This document shows, piece by piece, positions 5,568 through 6,446 of a DNA stretch of 6,446 nucleotides. The notes under the pieces were generated by a model, which saw only the letters and a program-made list of their open reading frames with translations, searched no databases and was not told the DNA's origin. The stretch's first letter is position 1. The number at the start of each line of letters is the position of its first letter. Made by a program: the position numbers and the translations under genes. Source of the stretch: Pseudonocardiales bacterium (lineage in GTDB: Bacteria > Actinomycetota > Actinomycetes > Mycobacteriales > Jatrophihabitantaceae); the NCBI GenBank assembly GCA_030840415.1, contig JAVEEO010000188.1, forward strand, positions 1 to 6,446, read 5' to 3'.

Positions 5568-5614
5568 TGCGCTTGCATGACCGGGCAGGTCGGCAGAGCG
5601 ATCTGCGGGGCTGG

Positions 5615-5620
5615 TAGCCT
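5615..5620 (+). promoter_or_regulatory. putative -10 (TAGCCT) of the tRNA-Ala gene
   Basis: TAGCCT fits TANNNT and is preceded by TGG. It ends 13 bases before the mature tRNA 5' end, leaving a short leader for RNase P to remove. No clear -35 is recognised about 17 bp upstream. Confidence 0.4.
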
Positions 5621-5633
5621 TCAGGACTGGTTG

Positions 5634-5710
5634 GGGGCTGTGGCGCAGTTCGGTAGCGCACCTCGTTCGCATCGAGGGGGCCAGGGGTTCGAATCCCCTC
5701 AGCTCCACCA
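5634..5710 (+). tRNA. tRNA-Ala, anticodon CGC, CCA encoded
   Basis: A complete 77-base cloverleaf can be folded by eye. The acceptor stem GGGGCTG pairs with CAGCTCC, including the G3:U70 pair that marks alanine tRNAs. The D-arm stem is GCGC/GCGC. The anticodon stem is CCTCG/CGAGG with loop TTCGCAT, giving anticodon CGC at 5668-5670 (reads GCG). A five-base variable loop is followed by T-arm AGGGG-TTCGAAT-CCCCT, discriminator A and a genomic CCA at 5708-5710. It stands alone between glpR and the recombinase. The antisense strand yields the familiar false peptide MVELRGFEPLAP, which must not be annotated as protein. Confidence 0.97.
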
Positions 5711-5712
5711 TC
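5681..5712. other. putative attachment-site edge of an integrated element at the tRNA 3' end
   Basis: The T-arm and 3' acceptor strand of a tRNA are a classic integration target, and a site-specific recombinase gene starts its coding region directly beside it and points at it. The exact core cannot be fixed because the other end of the element lies beyond the window and no second copy of the tRNA 3' end is present here. Confidence 0.35.
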
Positions 5713-6446
5713 GTTGTCTTGTTCAAACCCCGGCTAAATCGATGACCGGCCGGGTTCGGGGCCAAATCGCCCGTTCTCGGCAACCGGGACGGTTCGCCCG
5801 CCTGATTTTGGATAGCACTGTCAAGCACAGCCGCTGAGCGAACCTGCGAATCTAGCAGCAGCGCGAATGGATTGGCTAGGTCGAAGCGCACGGCGCCGTC
5901 TTCCTCGACATAGATCTTGTCGAAGAAGGCTTGGTTGAGCTGTCGGCGGACTGCCGGTGATGATCCAAGGTAAGCCGCTTGACAGTCCTGTAAGTAGGCG
6001 ATGCAGGTCTGCAGATTGGCTTGGACACGAGACTGTTCGGTGCTGGCTCCGTCCAACCGCTGCCCAAGGACAGCCAGCCGGGTGCTGATCCGGGTTTGCT
6101 CCTTCTTGAGGAGGTCGAGCGGCACCGCACCGGCGTAGTGGGCCTGCAGCAGGCTGGCCTGTTGGTCGCGCAACCGGTTCCGTTCCCGCTCGAGCACCTG
6201 GCGCTCGCCCTCAGCGCTGCGGTGCATGTCGGCCAAGTCGCGGCTCAGCATGTCGACCATCGCGTGCGCGACTTGGGCTGGCAGCGTGATGCCGGCGTAC
6301 TCGCGTTCGATCTGGCGTTCCACCCAGTCGATGAGGACGGCTTGGCGGGTGCAAGTGGTCCGTTTGCGGTGACGGCCGGAGCAGATGAAGTACGGGTAGG
6401 TCACGCCGTGGCGGTTAGTGCTGTGGGTGATGATCAGGCGGCTGTC
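5712..6446 (-). CDS. large serine recombinase (site-specific integrase), C-terminal part; 5' end beyond window
   Basis: The frame enters from the right edge (first residues DSRLIITHSTNRHGV) and reads leftward, so an internal GTG at 6404 is not the true start. YPYFICSGRHRKRTTC carries the second cysteine pair of the recombinase zinc beta-ribbon. A long charged region (about 6280-6000) rich in Glu, Arg, Leu and Gln is the coiled coil typical of large serine integrases. It ends in the conserved tail motif RRQLNQAFFDKIYVEEDGAV followed by NPFALLLD. The catalytic serine domain must lie outside the window. Such enzymes insert and excise phages and integrative elements. I place the end at the tRNA boundary. 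In fact no in-frame stop occurs there: the frame stays open through the tRNA and glpR antisense to TGA at 5073, so the true C-terminus is uncertain and the gene could be broken. Codon use looks less GC-biased than the neighbours, consistent with transfer. Confidence 0.75.
5726..5756. terminator. hairpin just downstream of tRNA-Ala, possible terminator
   Basis: AACCCCGGC (5726-5734) pairs with GCCGGGTT (5749-5756) with one bulged C and a 14-base loop. It begins 16 bases after the tRNA CCA, a plausible place for a tRNA terminator. There is no T-run. It also lies inside the open frame of the recombinase on the other strand. Confidence 0.35.

Noticed and set aside
5073..5711. Treating the whole 443-codon leftward frame as recombinase protein
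   Set aside because: Residues past the tRNA boundary are antisense tRNA (MVELRGFEPLAP) and antisense glpR, with Arg/Pro-rich filler; only the part right of 5712 resembles a recombinase.
5538..5837. Rightward small frame that includes the tRNA (translation contains AQFGSAPRSHRGGQGFESPQ)
   Set aside because: This is a sense translation of the tRNA-Ala gene, a well-known false gene.
1..6446. CRISPR array, toxin-antitoxin pair or other defence system
   Set aside because: No regular direct-repeat/spacer arrays and no small paired ORFs with recognisable toxin motifs; any accessory cargo would lie right of the recombinase, outside the window.

Overview
The window is GC-rich and gene-dense. Its genes and gene order point to an Actinomycetota chromosome. 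The order FmdB-type zinc-ribbon protein / 5-formyl-THF cyclo-ligase <-> galU / gephyrin-like MoeA homologue (Glp) / RimJ-type acetyltransferase / small membrane protein (GlpR/SepX type) is the one I recall for the Mycobacterium tuberculosis Rv0991c-Rv0996 neighbourhood and for other actinobacteria. A finer taxonomic call is not supportable from the sequence alone.

Layout. Three genes run leftward: the cyclo-ligase (1661-1092), the zinc-ribbon protein (971-591) and a SAF-domain protein that runs off the left edge (476-1). Three tightly spaced genes run rightward from a 17-bp divergent gap: galU (1679-2596), glp (2667-3998) and the acetyltransferase (4000-4623). After a hairpin and a 157-bp gap comes glpR (4781-5509). 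Next are a 32-bp-period tandem repeat and a tRNA-Ala(CGC) gene with encoded CCA (5634-5710). From the 3' end of the tRNA to the right edge lies the C-terminal part of a large serine recombinase pointing back at the tRNA, which suggests the boundary of an integrated element.

How they may work together. The core of the block looks like a cell-division and envelope module. The MoeA homologue lacks the lysines typical of catalytic MoeA and sits close to a three-TM membrane protein. This matches the published Glp/GlpR pair, in which a gephyrin-like protein binds FtsZ and a membrane receptor. GalU supplies UDP-glucose for the envelope. The zinc-ribbon protein has the architecture of the redox-regulated chaperone Ruc, and its upstream region carries a near-complete CIRCE (HrcA operator) laid over a promoter, so heat-shock control is likely.

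The signals I find most worth checking are: the CIRCE in front of the zinc-ribbon gene; a perfect 15-bp-arm inverted repeat that is also two head-to-head 9-mer DnaA boxes between the zinc-ribbon and SAF genes; the apparent leaderless promoters; and the tRNA/serine-recombinase junction, where the recombinase frame runs on without a stop into the tRNA antisense strand. I found no CRISPR array and no clear novel defence system. No gene-free stretch exceeds 300 bases.
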